Shown here one piece after another: positions 5,512-6,595 of a stretch of DNA of 6,595 nucleotides (within the stretch, counting starts at the first letter, position 1; each line of letters begins with the position of its first letter). The translations under genes and the position numbers were made by a program. Under the pieces are notes generated by a model. It was not told where the DNA came from and did not search any database. It was given only the letters and a program-made list of their open reading frames with translations. Origin of the DNA: an uncultured Collinsella sp. (GTDB lineage Bacteria > Actinomycetota > Coriobacteriia > Coriobacteriales > Coriobacteriaceae); the NCBI GenBank assembly GCA_958415625.1, contig CATYZI010000057.1:1-6595 (forward strand), written 5' to 3'.

Positions 5512-6540
5512 ATGGCAGACAATAACGAGCGCACTCCGCTGCTGAAGGTCGAGCACCTTTCTAAGGAGTTCCCCGCAGAGTCCGGCATGTTCGCCAAGCG
5601 TTTTTCCAAGCGCGTCGTCTCTGCTGTGAATGACATTTCGTTCGAGATTTATCCGGGCGAGACCTTTGGTCTGGTTGGTGAATCTGGTTGCGGTAAGTCC
5701 ACGACGGGCCGCACCATCATGCGCCTGACCAAGCCGACGGCAGGCAAAGTGTTCTTCCAGGGCAAAGACGTTGCCGAGATGAGCAAGCACGAGATCAAGG
5801 ACATGCGTCGCGAGATGCAGTTCATCTTCCAGGACCCCTATGCTTCACTCAATCCTCGTATGACCATTGGCGAGATCGTCTCCGAGCCCATGACCATTCA
5901 CGGCGTGGGCACCAAGGAGGAGCGCATCGAGCGCGTCCGCGAGCTGCTGGACGTCGTCGGTCTGAACCCTGAGCACATTAACCGTTATCCGCACGAGTTC
6001 TCTGGCGGTCAGCGCCAGCGTGTCGGCATTGCCCGCGCATTTGCGTTGAAGCCCAAGCTGATTATCTGTGACGAGCCGGTTTCCGCTCTGGATGTGTCCA
6101 TTCAGGCCCAGGTTCTGAACCTGCTCAAGGAACTTCAGGACAAGTTCGGTACGGCGTATCTGTTTATCGCCCACGACCTGTCCGTCGTGCAGCACATCTC
6201 CGATCGCGTCGCCGTTATGTATCTGGGTAAGATGGTCGAGGTTTCGGACTGGAAGACGCTTTACAGTGAGCCGCACCACCCGTACACGCAGTCGCTGCTG
6301 TCTGCTGTGCCGGTGCCCGATCCTGATATCCAGAAGACCCGTAAGCGCATCATCCTTGCCGGCGATCCGCCGTCGCCGCTGGATCCGCCGACCGGCTGCC
6401 GTTTCCACACGCGCTGCCCGATCGCGCAGGGCATCTGCTCCGAGAAGCTTCCTGAGTTTAAGGAAGTCGCTCCGGGCCACTGCTGCGCGTGCCACTTCGC
6501 CGAGCCGTTCCCGATCAAGGAATCGCACATCGACCTGTAG
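5512..6540 (+). CDS. oppF: Oligopeptide ABC transporter, ATP-binding subunit OppF
   Basis: Second ATPase of the importer, partner of OppD; 342 residues, normal for OppF/DppF. Motifs in order: Walker A GESGCGKS (56-63), Q-loop Gln107 in FQDPYASLNPR, signature SGGQRQR (164-170), Walker B LIICD with catalytic Glu188, D-loop ALD (192-194) and switch His221. The insert FPAESGMFAKRFSKR between the first strands is typical of OppF rather than OppD. The C-terminal extension has HHPYTQSLLSAVP and cysteines 296, 302, 309 and 327, spaced exactly as in OppD, plus an extra Cys324-Cys325 pair. The ATG directly abuts the oppD stop codon. AAGGGAGG (5494-5501) and GAGG (5503-5506) supply the ribosome-binding site, so the two ATPases are probably made in coupled, near-equal amounts. 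A terminator-like hairpin follows 12 nt after the stop, and oppF is probably the last gene of the operon. Confidence 0.94.
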   Translation: MADNNERTPLLKVEHLSKEFPAESGMFAKRFSKRVVSAVNDISFEIYPGETFGLVGESGCGKSTTGRTIMRLTKPTAGKVFFQGKDVAEMSKHEIKDMRREMQFIFQDPYASLNPRMTIGEIVSEPMTIHGVGTKEERIERVRELLDVVGLNPEHINRYPHEFSGGQRQRVGIARAFALKPKLIICDEPVSALDVSIQAQVLNLLKELQDKFGTAYLFIAHDLSVVQHISDRVAVMYLGKMVEVSDWKTLYSEPHHPYTQSLLSAVPVPDPDIQKTRKRIILAGDPPSPLDPPTGCRFHTRCPIAQGICSEKLPEFKEVAPGHCCACHFAEPFPIKESHIDL

Positions 6541-6552
6541 CCGGTTGTTATC

Positions 6553-6579
6553 GTCCGGGCCCGTGCTGGACTTAGTTTT
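6553..6579 (+). terminator. Possible intrinsic terminator after oppF
   Basis: GTCCGG (6553-6558) pairs with CTGGAC (6566-6571) in six base pairs including one G-U, with a 7-nt loop, followed by TTAGTTTT. The stem is short and the T run is interrupted, so it should be weaker than the terminator after secG. The remaining bases to 6595 show nothing recognisable. Confidence 0.45.
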
Positions 6580-6595
6580 CAGAACGTCCTCGACC

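Noticed and set aside
4285..5790. A 501-codon open frame on the minus strand across the end of oppC, all of oppD and the start of oppF
   Set aside because: It is antisense to genes whose full set of ABC motifs proves the plus strand is coding. It has no family motifs and is rich in Leu, Gly, Ala, His and Arg, as expected from the complement of GC-rich codons.
5845..6528. A 227-codon open frame on the minus strand inside oppF
   Set aside because: It lies wholly opposite conserved OppF motifs and shows no domain of its own; a shadow of GC-rich coding sequence.

Overview
The window looks like a chromosomal stretch of a GC-rich, Gram-positive anaerobe, most probably an actinobacterium of the class Coriobacteriia (Collinsella-like). 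That placement is an inference. It rests on the actinobacterial style of SecG, a solute-binding lipoprotein with a twin-arginine signal, GC-rich third codon positions and strong AAGGAGG-type ribosome-binding sites. No marker gene fixes the genus.

Layout, all on the + strand: secG (49-303), a strong intrinsic terminator (326-355), an AT-richer gap with candidate promoter and operator elements (356-596), then a complete five-gene peptide ABC importer in the canonical order oppA (597-2273), oppB (2430-3467), oppC (3482-4417), oppD (4420-5511) and oppF (5512-6540). A weaker terminator-like hairpin (6553-6579) follows oppF. The operon appears intact, with no frameshift, insertion sequence, RNA gene or CRISPR array.

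How the genes work together: OppA is a lipid-anchored receptor that captures peptides outside the membrane. OppB and OppC form the permease channel, and OppD and OppF are the paired ATPases that drive import. Spacing falls from 156 nt (oppA-oppB) to 14, 2 and 0 nt for the rest, so oppBCDF look translationally coupled while oppA is set apart. The oppA-oppB gap can fold into three successive hairpins plus a small one at the oppB ribosome-binding site. Together with the strongly biased codon use of oppA, this suggests that receptor is made in excess over the membrane complex.

I do not see an undescribed system here. The points most worth a second look are the structured oppA-oppB gap, the nine cysteines in the predicted exported part of OppA, a small acidic tandem repeat in the external loop of OppB, and identical four-cysteine (possible Fe-S) motifs in both ATPases.
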